Below, piece after piece: positions 12,701 to 26,940 of a DNA stretch of 64,000 bases. Source of the stretch: Rallus limicola (taxonomy: Eukaryota; Chordata; Aves; Gruiformes; Rallidae); contig JAKCOZ010000018.1 of assembly GCA_022605955.1 (NCBI GenBank), forward strand, positions 4,162,001 through 4,226,000. The letters run 5' to 3'. Numbering within the stretch: the stretch's first letter is position 1; every line of letters begins with the position of its first letter. The notes under the pieces were generated by a model. It had not been told where the DNA came from, did no database searches, and saw only the letters and a program-made list of their open reading frames with translations. The position numbers and the translations under genes were made by a program.

Positions 12701-15032
12701 CTTCATGTCATTTCAGCAAGTGTATACCTGGGAACTACAATGCGAATTAGTATTAATTTATCTGCAGCACTGCCTCGCGCTTTATGAAAAGTATATGTGT
12801 GTATATAAACGGGGTAGGAATTAACTTCTGCCTTAGGCTACCACCCAATGTCAATTAAGCTGCCAGACTTTCCGGGGTTGGTATTCCGTCCCTCTGCCTG
12901 AGGAAAGCTTTGTGTTCAATTTATTGTTGGGTAAGACAACCGGTTTGGCAGGGAAAACAGATTAACAAATTATATACTATGTTTTTAAAAGGTGAACATA
13001 ACTTACTGAAAACAATTTTAAGGGAGCTTTCTTATTATTGTTATAACTATTTTTCAATGTATAACACTGGAGAGGGAAGAAACCATTAACTGTCTGTAAG
13101 CAGGATCTAATACGAGCAATATAAGTTAAAAATGCACTCTTGGCTTTGTTTTATTATTTCACTATTTTATTAACATATAAATATTGGTGGGAGAAGCTGC
13201 TGCCATACCCAGCCAGAGGATGTAAAAACTAGTTGTGCTCTAAACAAGACAATAATTCACTGACTGTTAAAAATGCTTTGTTCTTTCTATTAAGCAAACA
13301 CATAAATTATCTGAGTCTGTCTTTCTCCTCACAAAGAAAAACTACTGACCATTTCAAGCTTAGGTCTGTCTTTATATTTCCATGCCTTTAGAGACGCTCA
13401 AAGGGTTTTAGGTGCCAGGTGCTTTCCCAATTCTACCCAAACAATGCCATGGAAGCACAAACTAATTAATTTTAGACAGAAAGGGTAAGATATTTGGGTT
13501 CACCTTGCAGAATGTCGTTGTTTTCCATGCATGTGTGCTGTCCCTCCTTGGCCTTACCCTGCAGACCACAGAACCAGTAAAACTTCCATGTCAAGTAGAA
13601 TGTAACATTTCTGGCATGCTTCCACACCAGATTCTTGCCACACTGATGCTCTTGCTCAGGTTGCAGTTAAAACAGCCTATTTTTGGCATTGGTTCTGCTG
13701 AGGTAAGACCTAGTTTGTTTACTCATCTGATTACAGAAACTTTCTCCAGGGCATACACTGAGCCTTCTGAGGCAAACTGTCCACATGTATGGAGAAGACT
13801 TACACCCAACTACACATTTTCACTGTCAATCTGAGGTTCACTAATATGGCCAAGTGTCAGAAAAGGAATATGATCTTTAGTGCTTTGTGGGATTTTTTTT
13901 TTTCCTTGGGTTTTTTTTCCTAATTTTGAGAAGAACTCTGTTGTATCTTGTGATCTGAAGAAAATCAGTGTTTACAGAAATTATCTGTGACTGCAGGAAT
14001 AGGAGGACTTCTGTCTCCTCAACATGTAATTAATTCAGTGCTCTGAGAGGTTGAAGAGAAAACAGGGTTATAAAAGTCATGATGTAAACGTATGCTTTGT
14101 TTGGAGAGCACGAGAACATCTTCCCTTGACTGCTGGGGAAGTATGTATATGTGTATGTCTTACTTCAGTGAAGAACTTCAGACAGAGAAGAGTGTGACTA
14201 ATCTGCTGGATTGCGCACATGCCCAGGTACTGCCTGAGTGATGCTCATGCAACGTGAGTCTCCTTCATCAGTCTGACAAACAGGGCAATGGGGACAAGGG
14301 GACATTTCTTGTCTGAGAGCTGTGTTTGGTCTGTTCCCTCCAAGTAACAGTTTCCTTGCATTTAAGTCTCATTACAACAACAGCATAGGGACTAGAAAAT
14401 GCCATCACTGTAGGTGTCCTGCAGCTCAGATGCTTGGAGCGCATTCTTTCATACTTCTTTCCATACCCTGAGTATGTTACACAGTTTCTTTGCTGTTCAG
14501 TGTATGCTCAGCTTATGCTTTTCCAGGATCCACTAAAGGTTACCAACACGGTCACCATCACATCACGGTGTTTGGCAACAAATACTGGCTAAAGAGTTCT
14601 TTGCTTCAAATAAATGATTAGCAAAAAGTTACCAGTTTATAAACACAGAACATCAGTAATAAAAAGGCCTGAGTGCTGTGGCAAACAAGAAAATTCTCAC
14701 AGATGGAGCATCTACTTTCTCATTTTCTCTCCAGGAGTATTTTTCACCGCTTAGATTCTTCCCACATTTAGTTGTACAGTGAAAATATCTTTTGCTGTCT
14801 CTGCTCAAGCCATCATTTTGTAAAGGACTCATAAGTCTAAAAATTACTAGAAAAGAATAAAAATAACTGTGTGAGACTGCTCTATTTTTCTGTAGAATAT
14901 TTTCCTGTCACGGGTATTCCAACTTTTAGTCTCTCTTTTGACAGACCCCAATGGGCGTTAACCTTTGTGATGCCAAGGGTATTCCTTCTGCAACTGCGTA
15001 TCTGCCCGGTGAGCTCACCCCTCAGCGAGGGG

Positions 15033-15078
15033 ATGTTCCTGCTCCCATGCCAATGTTCCTGCTCCCATGCTGATGTTC
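15033..15078. repeat. Tandem duplication, period 20
   Basis: The unit ATGTTCCTGCTCCCATGC recurs at 15,033 and 15,053, with a partial third copy (ATGTTCTG) from 15,073. The array gives a short repetitive open frame on both strands, which should not be taken as a protein repeat. Confidence 0.8.
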
Positions 15079-18000
15079 TGCCTGTTATTCTCATGGCCGT
15101 GCAGCTGCAAAGCCTGATATTGTTGTTATGCTGAGTTTTTCATGGCATGAAAATCACTACTTTCCTCCTCGCTCTTCCTACCCCTTGTTTTGTAGCTCCT
15201 TTTCTTTAGAGGAAAACAAGACTTAAATGGATAACGAGGCAGACAACAGGCATTTCAGTCGGCGATGAGCGTGGCCCAGTAACATGCCTGCAGGAAGGTG
15301 AACAGCAGAGTGTGTGCGACCTGACCTGATCACATCTCACGCTGCAGCTAATGAGGGCATCCCAAGCAGGATTTGGCACAGGAATGACTGGTCCTGACCA
15401 GACTTACATAGCCCCTGTGGGACAGGTCCATGGAGAAGGCACTCCAGTTTGCCCCTTTATCTGTCTCTCCTATTTTCCTTTTCACTATGTACACCCTTCC
15501 AGTTACACCCTATGTACACAGAGTGAACCTTGCCCTGTGTAAGCCTGTCTCATCATACTTTCTGCAATGTTTAGCAGTTACGTTCACCAACCATGCCAGA
15601 TTAAACCTCAGAATAACTCCTGGCACCCTTTACTCATGCTATGGAAGACAAAAGGTATGTTCAACAGAAAATCAAGTTACCACATTAGCTAATCTCCTGG
15701 ATTAGCAAAAGGGGCATAGGGATGAGCAGCAGAAGAATCAAGTTCCAAAGGAAAAATAAAGAAAATAGAGTCAACTGTACCTACCAAAAATTCTATTTTG
15801 GATTGTATTTTTTTTCTGTAAAATGCTAACTATTCTTTCCCATGGCAGCTTATTTTTTTTTCTGTTTTGCAATTAGGTACAAGTATACTATTTACTGTGG
15901 CAGCAGTGCTCAAATCTCATTTATTGAATGGACATCATTAGAGTGAGCAGAGCTCAGAAAAGTTATTAGAGCCTCATCTGAACTATGAAAATGTCAAGTC
16001 AAGTGGGAACGGTGAATGGTGATATGAAACTTAGTCCAGTTATCTTATGTTAATGAGAAGAAACAATGCAGAGTTTTCCACAAAAACAAAACAAGGAAAA
16101 CAGCAACATGAGATGCATTTGTGACCAGAGCCAAAAATATATTCAGTTTTATATATTCCCAGCATCATTAAAATATGTCCATTTAACCATTAGCTGATCA
16201 TTGCTTTTACCTCCAAGTCAGGCTCAGCATGTTAGAGGTTGCAAGTCACAACGCTGCACAAACCCAGCTGTATAAAAAGGCAAGTAAAAAAACCAGCACA
16301 AAGCCCATGTGAAACCACTCTTGTCTCACTAGTGAAAGTCACTTGCCATGTCACTTCGGTTTTCATACGCTTTCCTTTTTTCTCAGAACACATCTCAATC
16401 TATTTGATGAAGTCAGAGAGGTCTGACAAGACTTTAGAAAGAAACACGTAGACATTAATTGTACACATTTTAAAAAATGCTGGTCATGCTCATAATCACT
16501 CTTTTTCCTGTGTTGTACACAGTTACTATTTCAGAATGAAGCTCTCTTAACATGGCTGTCCAACAAACATGTCACTTTGAAGATGCACTTTTTACAGTAA
16601 TTTTAGAATAGTATAATGTAATCCAAATTAAACTAACTGGAACATTTTTGGTGGTTTTTTGTTTTATTTTGTTTTGTTTTTTAAATAGAGAATATAACCT
16701 TCCTGTTTTACAGACAGAGATTTTATACAGGTAGGAAACACACTACCTCAACTCATACATGTAAAATACACACCGCCAGAAAACCCAGAGCCTTTTGAAA
16801 AAAAAACTACCTCTGCACATGCATTGCACACAAGGTGAGGATTGAGATTAATGTGAACAAAAAGAGGTTTATTCTAAGATCACTAAAGGAATAGTATTGG
16901 CTATGGTAGTTCTTTACTTTAGTGTGTGTCTTAGTGTTGTTTTTCTTTCACATTCTGTTCTACAAAAGATCTTTAACACCTATTTTGGCAGAAAGCTTAA
17001 AATACTGTGGCAATCAGCAAAGAAGGGTAACAGCGACTTCTCAGAAAATTGAAGCTGAGCAGCAGAGGGGAAAAAGGACCTTCAGTAATCCGTGTAGGGC
17101 ATCTGCTTGTTGTTTTAGTTAGACCTGTTTGGTATAAATTAATACCTAAATCTTGAACTTTCATTTTTTGGTAAAAAAACATCTTTGGCTTTTCAAGAGC
17201 TGTGATTACATGATATCTATCTATTGCCTATCTGCAATCCCATCAGTGGGCATGCAGATAAAGCAAAACCTACCAAGCAGGTAAGACCTGAATTGGAAGA
17301 CTTGATTCTTGGACAGAAAAAAAAATATTAAAAAAAAGTGTTATTAGAAACAGCTAATTAAGAGTTCCCACTTTGGTAATCCTATGCATCTCACACTAAA
17401 AATGGTATGATAAAATCACATTAAACCAAACTGACAGCTGACTTTCAGAAAATACTAGGTAAGAATTGGTACATTATAACAAAAATTTCACATATTTATT
17501 TCCCTTATCTCTGGCTTGTTTAAGACCCTGACATATGGATTTGCGGTGGGGGGGCGGGATTCCAGTACCGCAGTCTTTGGTGGGACTGCACTAAACATTG
17601 AGTCTGCAGAGCAAATTTCCAACCATAAAGCTGTGTGTATTTATACACGTGTGGCAGCCAAGTCAGTCCCACTGTTCCTGTGCTCGGTTTACTAAACTAA
17701 CATTTAGAAAGAAAAGTTCCAGGAGGCCCAATATGGCCATCACATCACTGTAACATAACCCTCCATACAGAGACTTTACACTCAGGCCTAAATATAATGA
17801 TGCCAGAGACAGGACAATGGACAGAAGAAACAGTGTGAAGGCAGAAAGGGCACAGGCACCATGCAAGGGAGAGAGGCAGGAAAAAAGCCAGAATAAAGCA
17901 GCAAATAGAACTTGTGCTCCAGGACTCCTAAAGTCATGGTTGCATAGTTCATATGGTTGGAAATTTGAAAGGCTATGTTGCCTTATTAAGAAATGTTATC

Positions 18001-18379
18001 TTGATCTATAATTACATCTGGACCATATAAAATAAGCAATTAATTTTTATCAATAGAGATTAATACAATTTATGTATTTAAGATCCAAGGAACTGATCTA
18101 TGTGTTTGTAATCTTTGCTCATTTCATTTTGTGAGGCTGCCTATTACTGGCTTATTAAAGCCTCATTATATTAAGTCCAAATGTCAATCTTGGTTCCAGT
18201 CCAGGCTCTTCTCTCTGTATTTAGTAATTACCAACAGAAGTAATTTCCAATAGCAATGAGTTTTGCTGACCGATACAATGTTTACAGTAACATTCTGAGA
18301 CTTCATCTCTTTAGCTAAAGGAATATATTTACTCAAGATTAACTTGCAGTATTAGGAAATGTGGAGCAAGGAAGATCTT

Positions 18380-18421
18380 TGTGTCATCTGTCTTTATATG
18401 CAGATGACACACATGCATATA
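18380..18421. repeat. Overlapping perfect inverted repeats
   Basis: TGTGTCATCTG (18,380-18,390) and CAGATGACACA (18,401-18,411) form a perfect 11-bp stem with a 10-base loop. A second inverted pair, TATATGCA (18,395-18,402) and TGCATATA (18,414-18,421), overlaps it, so the two hairpins exclude each other. No flanking gene is seen and the function is unknown. Confidence 0.7.
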
Positions 18422-20761
18422 TTTTACATGGGGAAAAGTCTCAGCAGGGCTATCCAATTTATGTAACCATCAGTCTCACCCATGATGGAATAAGCCACAT
18501 CCCCTAGTAGACTGTCACATGTTGATTAGAAATGGAGAGTAGAGTCTACCCCAGCTCACATCTCCATCTGCCATGCCGTTTAGGAGGTAGAAACAATCCT
18601 GTGCTTTCTATCAAGTGTTAAGCTTGTGATATTTCTTATTATTTTGCATCTTCAGGAAAGCTCACCTCAGTAGCCGTTACCATAAACCAATCAAGATGAG
18701 CTCACTCCAACAGGCAGTATTTTGGTTTTTTAAAGGTATTATAGCATGAAATAATAATTAAAACAAAGAAGTGAAGACTGTCATTTAGCATTTCAGAAAT
18801 CAATGAAGTAATGGTTTCATAGATAGCCATTCTGCAGTGAGGAGGACTATTGAGATCTCTAAATAAACAAACAGATAAATCACCACAAGCCTAAGAAGCA
18901 TTTCATAATTACCCCAAATTACACTGGATCATGAATTTAAAAAATATTCTTCATATTAAAATAAGACAACCTAATCTACCAGGAACAGCTTCCAGGATTC
19001 TGTCTAATGTGTTGTCAGTGTATTTCAAATTCAGAAATTTGATTGTAAAAAGCAACAGATTTTTCAAAGATTATTCTCACACTGGCTATATATGATACCC
19101 ATCTGTGAATTAAAATAAAGGAAACTATCAAAATGTTCCTTAAAATCAAACATATGGTAAGTGCTCACTATGTCAGGCTTGAACTAATTTCTCCAGTAGC
19201 TGGGCCTCTCCACATTTGACCAATTTCAAGGGTTTTGTGGGGTTCTGGTTTGGGGATTGTTTTTGTTGTTGTAGGGTTTTTGGGTTTTTTTTTTTTGTTT
19301 CCTTAATTTTAATCAGTTGCAAAGGTTTAATGAGTTGAACAGGAACATGTGTAAGATCTGAAAGAACAATTTAAGAATGTTTCATTCTACATGCAGATCA
19401 GAAAAGTATGGGTCTATTTTCAGCTTAGAAAAATAAACACCATACTGATAAACGGATGCTTATGATTAGGTGAAAAAGGACTTTTTAAAGGTTTTTTACA
19501 AGAACAGCCAAACTAAAGGAAAAGGCTCAGCTACTCAGCTTGCTCAGTAATATTTTGCTGTGTTAAGATCTGAACCAATTCCAAATGATAAATTTAGGAC
19601 ACAGTTAGCAGGAAATAGAAAAAAAAAAAAAAGGGTGTCTCAATCCTCTTGTCAATCTCTCCATAGGCCCTGAGCCCAGTAGTTTTTATACCCATGAGGA
19701 GAAATGAAAAATCCTAGTGGGAAATTTCCTGAAAAAAAATTCCAGTGTATTAGGGGAGAGACCAAGCATGTGTTTCCTTTGCCAGAACACAAGTAGCCTC
19801 CATCTTGCCTTCCACTTGTACCTCTCACCTGGACAAGAGGCTCAGATAAATATGTCCTTGAGTGGGCAACATGCTGGTAGTGCTGCCTGCATGGCACAGG
19901 GTGGCTGTGGGCCATGCCAGTGTCCTAGCTCCTTGTCAGCAACCAGGAGCAATGTCCCTGTCAGGCAACAGACCCAGCACAAAAGATACATGCACCTGCC
20001 TAGGAAAGGAGCGTCTGTTTGGGACAGAGAGTCAGAACAATTATCAACATTAAAAATGTCAAGTTTTTAAAAATGTAACTTTGGTCTTTACAAAAAAATG
20101 GGAAAAATATTATGAATAACGCATTTCAGTAGATCAATAGAAGAGACAAAGCAAAAACCCAGTAGTCAATAGCAATAAAAATGGAAGATGACAATTTCCA
20201 AAGTTAGAAGCCTTCTTGAACGTGATCCAGAATTTCCCACCATCATTTCCCTTTCTTGGTTATTTATTAGCTTGCTTACATTTCAAGGTGCTATTATTCA
20301 GAGCTGTCCTGTTTGGGGACACCTGTTTCTCTTTTAAACATTGTTGGGTGATGGATTTTAAGGAACAGTTTCTTTATGCTGGCTGTCAAGAGATCCAAAC
20401 ACAGATTTTTCAGTTTTCCCTGGTTTTCTAAAAACCAGAACAACACCTTCATTAATACTTTTGGCACATACAATGGGTACAAGTTAGTAACACCATGGGA
20501 AGGCTGCAGAAGCCTTCTCGTGGGCTGCAGGCATAGAGGTGAGTGCAGTTTCTCAGCAGCTGCTGGAGAGGGGCTCTGAAATAGTGCATGTGAGTTTTGA
20601 GAGTTAAGACACTTCTAGACACCTCACCAATGGTTAAAAGTCCCTGATATTGAGTTTCACGAATGGAGGTTTTTGATTCCTAAGTTCCTTAGCCTGTCCT
20701 GGATTTATTTAAGAAAACACAACAACAAAAACCCACCAAACCCCAAAACTAGAACCACCTC

Positions 20762-20762
<1 letters not shown>

Positions 20763-20792
<30 letters not shown>
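20763..20792. repeat. C30 homopolymer
   Basis: Thirty uninterrupted C residues follow an A/C-rich stretch (about 20,716-20,762, with ACAACAACAAAAACCCACC). It is the longest homopolymer in the window. The complementary G30 could form G-quadruplex structure. Its exact length should be treated as uncertain because such runs are error-prone in assembly. Confidence 0.92.
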
Positions 20793-20794
<2 letters not shown>

Positions 20795-23700
20795 ACCAGT
20801 TAAAGCTGATCTAGTCCACTATTTTTAGGCAGCTACCTTTGGAGGTCAGCAGATGACAACAGAATGGAAAATTCTTTCCTTCTGCAGCTCTACAGGTACA
20901 CTCGCATCATGAAGGAGCTTCTGAATAAAGCAAATTGCACATTGCTACTGTCTTCAAAACAGCTTATGAACTTTTCAGTCCATTGTGATCACAGTTCCCT
21001 GTATTAGAAGGGAGCCCATGCCCTGAAATCTTAACTCTGAACTCTTCCCTTTAAAGTACCCAACATGAGAACTTTTCAGGAACAGGAAAGTCTAAACTCT
21101 AATGAGATCCTCTCTGACAACTGTAGAATAAAACCTTCTATTATATATACTACAGAGATTGGAAACACATTTGCTATACCTCTCATTTTTCTTTACGATC
21201 CTCTCAGTCCCTTAACTAGAGTACAAAGTCCCTGACTTGAATTTATATCATGCTTTTCAGGATGCAATGAGCAGCACATTTCAGAATCTAACCGCTTAAG
21301 GAAAGATAACTTCATGGGGAGACCATTGTGAACTAGATTAAACGAAGCAATATATTAATGCCTGCAGTGAGAAATATATAAATATGGACAACACGACACT
21401 TCTTCATCATACTCTTACTTTGAAAATCAACCAATTGAGTGACTGGGCAGCAAACAGCAAAAATTTATTCTGAAGTATCCAGCATTACGCAGATTTTCAG
21501 TGGTGTAGCAAATGACTGAAGAAGGTAAAACTTCCTCCAGAAGATGTGAGCTAAATATCTGAGTCTCTGTGTATCTGAGACAGTAAGGGAGACAATGCAC
21601 AACAGTATGATCCAAATCTTACTATCTTGTCTGTATATCCTCTGCTATCCTGCCTAACAAATTGAAGTGTAAGGTATGAGGAATAAAACGAGGGGGTGTA
21701 AACTTGGAAGCCCACCGAAGGAGATCAGTGCCAGGGGGTTCAGGGTTTGAGAGCTCCCTAAAGCTCTGCTAAAGCCAGAAAGGAAATAAAATTTCCATTC
21801 CCAAATGAATGGGATATCAGCTGTTGCTATTTCAGAGCCATGGAAACAACTAAAACTAAAATCAATAAAGCTTAGAAACTGTGGCCTTCATAAACTAACA
21901 AATAATAAGTTCAAGTGAAAAACTGTATCAAAAACCTAAGGCAGAGTACAAGTTTGCAAGCTTGTAAGACTTCTCTTTGTACATGCTGTGAATCGTGGCC
22001 AGAAATTAAGACTAAATTTTGAAAGCAAGACAGTGACCGTGCCGCACGATATTTTTGGTCATTTTGGTAGGTTTTTTTTTCTCCCCAAAAGGGCGAGAAG
22101 GAGACTAACCCAACAACTGCTGAAATATGTAACTCAACTCTTCATTTCCATGTTCCTCTATCTCTGTTTAGATTGAGCTACCTGACCATGCAACATGGAG
22201 TCTCTTGAAAACTCAATTTCTGCTGGAAGTGGAGCACAGATAATATTACTGGTACATTACCAAATGTCCCCACCTCTTTATTTGGATAGTTATCATCACT
22301 GTTTGAACTGGGACGAGGTAATCTTAACTGCTGACAAAGGTGAACTGAAGATTTAGTTACAGTATGAGAGAACAGCTACAGGCTTCGTAGCAGAACCAGC
22401 CCTCCTGCCCCCACTGCCAAATGTCGTGTGGTGCCCTTCAGCTGAGTGCAGTAATACTGACCTGTGCAGACACACAGGATGCTGCACTGAAGGATACTGA
22501 ACTAATTTACACAGGAATGACTTACAGCTCAAAGCATTCTTCTGGTTACCAGATCTCACTGGTATTACTGCCCTCTGGACAAGGGGGAGGTGGGAGATAA
22601 AAGACTAAAAAGTATTCCCTATGTCCGAACAATCACAAACCCAAGAAGCAGCACGCAAATCCTCCTTCTACTCTGTAGTCATTATCATTTCTTGCAGCAG
22701 CACCCTGTGAGAACGCTTCCTTCTACCCTTCACCACTGCATGCATCACTTCAGAAACTTCTATTTCAAAACAGAGAATTCTTCTGGTTTCATCCCAGTAT
22801 TCTATTTTATGCAATTGGAAATGTATCTCAAAACAACTGAGTCTCCAGCAAGCCTATTCAGACTATGACTACAGCACTGTGCATGCCACGTAAGGGTTTA
22901 CAGATTGGCGAAAGAATTCACTATTAGTTTTTTATTTTTGTTTTTGGGGCTTAATTTAGTATTACATGCCCTCCTAAACTCATTGCAAGCTCTCATCACA
23001 TCTGACCAGTGCAGGTTAAGCACCTGAAAACAAAAAGCACAGCATAACTGAGAGGTAGATTCTCTCAAAACACTCCTCTAAACAATCACACCATTTAGGG
23101 TGGACGGGGTTTGTTGGTTGGTTTTAAATAAATATTCTACCTTCTTCTATTTTTGCTTTTTTTTTTTTAGGGAAAGCCATTTGATGAAAGAACTTGATGT
23201 GCCATACAATATCTCCTAAAACTAAATTTTAATGACTGTATTAAATAATGGCTACAGGCCAACAGGAAAAGGGCTTGCATGGCAGTTTAATTGACAGAGT
23301 ATCTGAAGTGCCCTTGAAAATTATTTAAAAGTTTATTACAGTCCTGGAGGTCAAGAATGAAAGGCTTCAAACAGCAGTTCTGCTGAGGTCCTTCTTTGAC
23401 CCAGATGCTGTATCTTTGATGTTCCTATTAATTTAACTTAATACACAGACACCTTCAAAAACTCTCCTCTTTTGAAAATCCGCAATCCCTCATACGCTGT
23501 AGAGCTCAGCACTGTTTGAATCTCTGACGGGAACATAAATCTGTGATGAAGCATAATTACTTTAAACCAAATAACCTACAAGATGCCACAAGCTATGTGA
23601 GAACACACTTTAAATGTCACTAATTTAATATTTAAGCTGTAAAGAAGTGAAATATGTTGAAAACAAGTATAAAGTGACACCACTATTTTATATATTTATG

Positions 23701-26599
23701 AAATACGTGACAGTGTACTTTGGCATTCCCTTCTCATGAACGTTGTCACTGGAATGAATTTTGCACAATGATATCTGCTAAATAAGTACTGTTGTACTTA
23801 GGAACAAAGATTGCAACAATTAAATCACTCATGAGAAAGGGGTTACACTTTCTACATTGGCCTTGCCTCCACTGGACATCTCGGGACACAGTTTATGCAT
23901 TGGCATAGTTCTAGCACACACGTTTGTGCAGGAAATAAAAACGTGTTCTTGCTGAATGGGAAACCAAAGTTTTCATTCTGCCAGAGGACAAAGAATCCCT
24001 TAATGACTGTGCCGCATATACAAAATTATCAGCATGGCAGGCTGACAAAAAAGAGGTTAACTGACAGATACAATAGCTTCACCTTAACCCAGATGTCAGG
24101 AAACATGTCATTATTGATATTCAAAGCTGGAACAGAACAGTTAAGTGAGTCACATAAAGCTGAATAGGCAGGTATTTAAAATATCATGCGTATAAGAATA
24201 AATTCATAGCTCACCTTATCTTAGAAAAAATGAGGGGTTTTTCTCTCTCTTTTTTTTTTTCTTATTTCAGAGCTTATCATTCAGTTAAATATCTTCTCTA
24301 CATGGCTTCGGATGATTCTACAATATCCACATGTGGCCGAAGATAAACTGACCAATTTTTTGCTGAGTTTTCTGCATTAAATCAACAGAATTATTTAAAG
24401 TCTTAAGAAAATCTGAGCTCAGAACTGGTCTTAACTGATCTCGCCATTATGTATGAGTATAATCTCCTATTCAATCCAGCATGAAGTGCAGTTTAAACAC
24501 ATTGACCAGTTGGTCAGGAAATGTACATGGTGAAAAAATATCTGCATACTTTGCTTGACTGAGTTTCAAGAATGCAGAGCATTTAACTCATGTTGTAATT
24601 GTGACCAAATAGGATAAACGTTTCAAGGGAAATGGAAGGACAATGCACAGAAACTCCGGTTTTAATTAATTTCTCTTCCTCCACACACATATCAGGTATT
24701 CTTAAAAGGACTTATGGACCGTCAAAATAGGACTCATCCTCTTACTGCTTTCACAGCACCTACTTGTATATGCACATTGAAACCCAGAAAGGTACATGAT
24801 CACCATTACGTATGAGAACCATGTATAAGGCACGCCACTACAGAGCGTCATGTTATGAATCACAGGGCCTGCTCACATACACAGAATATCCATACTGATT
24901 TGCTTATTACATTTAACTAGTTTTACCTATTTCCAGCAAAAGTAGAGCTACAAACATTTAGGAGAATTTACTTTGAAAGAAAATAGCATTTTGTTAATAC
25001 CAATGAAAGTAATATGCATGGCAAAAGGGTATCTGGGCTTAGTCTGAAAACAGCTATTGGCTGTAAACTCCACATACTGAACCTATGACACAAAATAGTA
25101 TCTTCAAGATATGTTAGAAACCTTTCTTCACTTTCCTTAGGACAGATTTATAAATCTGGTCTCCTTAGTGGAGGTGAATAATTTACAGTTCCCCACCCCT
25201 AACTTGATAATAAAAATGAGTCCAATTTGAACTTTTAGCTCTTTGACATTGGCGAATATATAATACAGAATTAGAATGTAATATAAATGCAGGCTGGACC
25301 AACCTATTAATCATTTTGTGATCTCAGTAAAAAAAAAAAAAAAAAACCCACCAAAAAAACTATTAAGGAAATTGGTCATTCAAATGAATCATTACATTTC
25401 AACAAATGTTAGCTTTTATATTCTTCATTTACGAGGAATCCTTACCCTTACCAGAAGTGGTGTTTATCCAGAGTCACCTTTCTTCCTGAAACAATAGACA
25501 ACTATCCTCCCACAGCCTTATATAACAAAGATAATTTTTAACCCAGAAAGAAAATTCTCAAGCATTTCTTCTAAAAATAATAAATTCTTAACATTCTCTT
25601 CCATTTTTTGCCCACTTCTGTAACTGTGTGTGTGTTTATCACAGAAGGGCAACAGTGCAATATCAGCAAGTTTACAGTTGCTAATACCCAGGTAGCAAGA
25701 TGACTTGATACATAGATTAAAATGAATGATGATGCTTTCACCCCACAGTATGATTTCTACTGTGAAGATCATGAAAGTCATCACAATCTTCATCAGAATT
25801 CATACTCCTGTTGAATCTGAATTCATAATAAAAGGGATAATAAGGTCAATGTACCAAAGTAGGCAAAAAAAGACAACACCTGAACCAAACATGGAATAGC
25901 CTATTTTGAGCATCCAACCTTGACAAGCAAGCTGCAACTAAGATAAGATGTACTTTCATGCATCTCAAGTCCTTTAGTTCAATCTGTATAGCTGCACACA
26001 TTTCCCCCTATTGTTCGAAGCATCATTTCAGAACATTCAGCACAAAATACATAAAACACTATCAGAAAATACAGTTGTTTCATTCTGTCAGAGCTGGTCT
26101 GAACCAAGGACAGAGAGAATGATCTGAGCAGCACTACACTCAGCAAGAATCAAAGACTCCCAGCTTTATTTCCCAAATCAATGTCAGCCTTACATAGCCT
26201 TGGACAAATCTCTTCCCCTCTCTCTGTTGCCCTCTCCAGTCTATAATGATGGCATCAAAGTGATACTAAAGGAAGAAAATATATTCATTAATTTTTATGC
26301 TATTTTACAACCACATGATGGGACTACTACCACTCAATATACAGGCATTTATTTCTGCTAACACTGGTATTCCAGCGAGTGCCCCATTTCCTACTTCCTA
26401 ACCATACTGAAAACAATGAATTTGTATTATATCTGCCCACTGAGCTTTCCCGTGTCACTGTAATGGAATAAAATCATACAGCGTGAGTTCAAACACAGCT
26501 TAAAAAATGAGCCCAAAGCAGCCAAAGATCACACTGACTAGTATAACTTAATCTAGATTTGAACCTTCTTCCAATACACAGATATCCCAAAGATTGACT
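20793..26599. other. Unique noncoding sequence
   Basis: No gene or interspersed repeat was recognised. Good-looking polypyrimidine-AG acceptor sites occur at about 23,170 and 24,269. The downstream reading frames stop within about 15-25 codons and lack a convincing donor, so neither is called an exon. An A18 run lies at 25,329-25,346. Confidence 0.55.
25329..25346. repeat. A18 homopolymer
   Basis: Eighteen A residues are followed by CCCACC and another A run. No processed-gene sequence was recognised upstream and no flanking duplication was seen, so it is treated as simple sequence. Confidence 0.85.
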
Positions 26600-26940
26600 G
26601 AATCCTGTAGATCAGAAAACAACTCAAGACATCATCTAGTCCAACCTGCTGCTCAAAGCAGGTCCAAATACAGCAGGATCCTCAGGACACCTACGAGTTT
26701 CTCCAAGGACACATAATGAGAGACATCTCTGGGAAACCTGCTCCAGTACTTTTCACCCTCATGGTAAAAATGTCTTCCTTGTATTAAAGTAGATTTTCCC
26801 ACCGATTGCCAGACCTCTGAGAAGAGGTTTGTTCTCCTCACTCTTACGTTTGGTAGTTGTGAACAGAAATCAAGTTTTCCTATAGGGAAAACAAATCCAA
26901 TTCTAACTGCGTCTCTTCTAGTGTCGAACGCTCCAGATAT
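26600..26940 (-). mobile_element. CR1 LINE 3' fragment
   Basis: On the plus strand it reads as the reverse complement of a CR1 3' region, in order: CATCTAGTCCAACCTGCTGC, TCAAAGCAGGTCCAA, a 'CTCCAAGGAC' block, CTCTGGGAAACCTGCTCCAG, a 'CACCCTCATGGTAAAAATG' block, CCTCTGAGAAGAGG, and GGTAGTTGTGAACAGAAATC. It is diverged by many substitutions and small gaps, contains no long open frame, and is an old 5'-truncated insertion. The right edge is approximate. Confidence 0.85.

Larger units (their letters stand above)
6749..20762. other. Unique noncoding sequence with homopolymer runs
   Basis: No gene or interspersed repeat could be supported over these 14 kb. Open frames reach 124 codons (about 9.86-10.23 kb) but show no recognisable domain or splice context. 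Smaller items are listed separately: a 24-bp duplication at 7.36 kb, C and T runs at 9.46 and 9.68 kb, a 20-bp duplication at 15.03 kb and an inverted repeat at 18.38 kb. The T-rich stretch at about 16,650-16,682 is low complexity. Confidence 0.55.

Noticed and set aside
14871..15134. Repetitive 87-codon frame and its opposite-strand partner
   Set aside because: Produced by a 20-bp tandem duplication, with no protein features beyond it.
23160..23225. Acceptor followed by frame ESHLMKELDVPYNIS
   Set aside because: Only about 15 codons, then a stop. The single GT available is a poor donor.
24240..24360. Strong acceptor followed by frame AYHSVKYLLYMASDDSTIS
   Set aside because: The frame stops after about 24 codons and no plausible donor lies before the stop.
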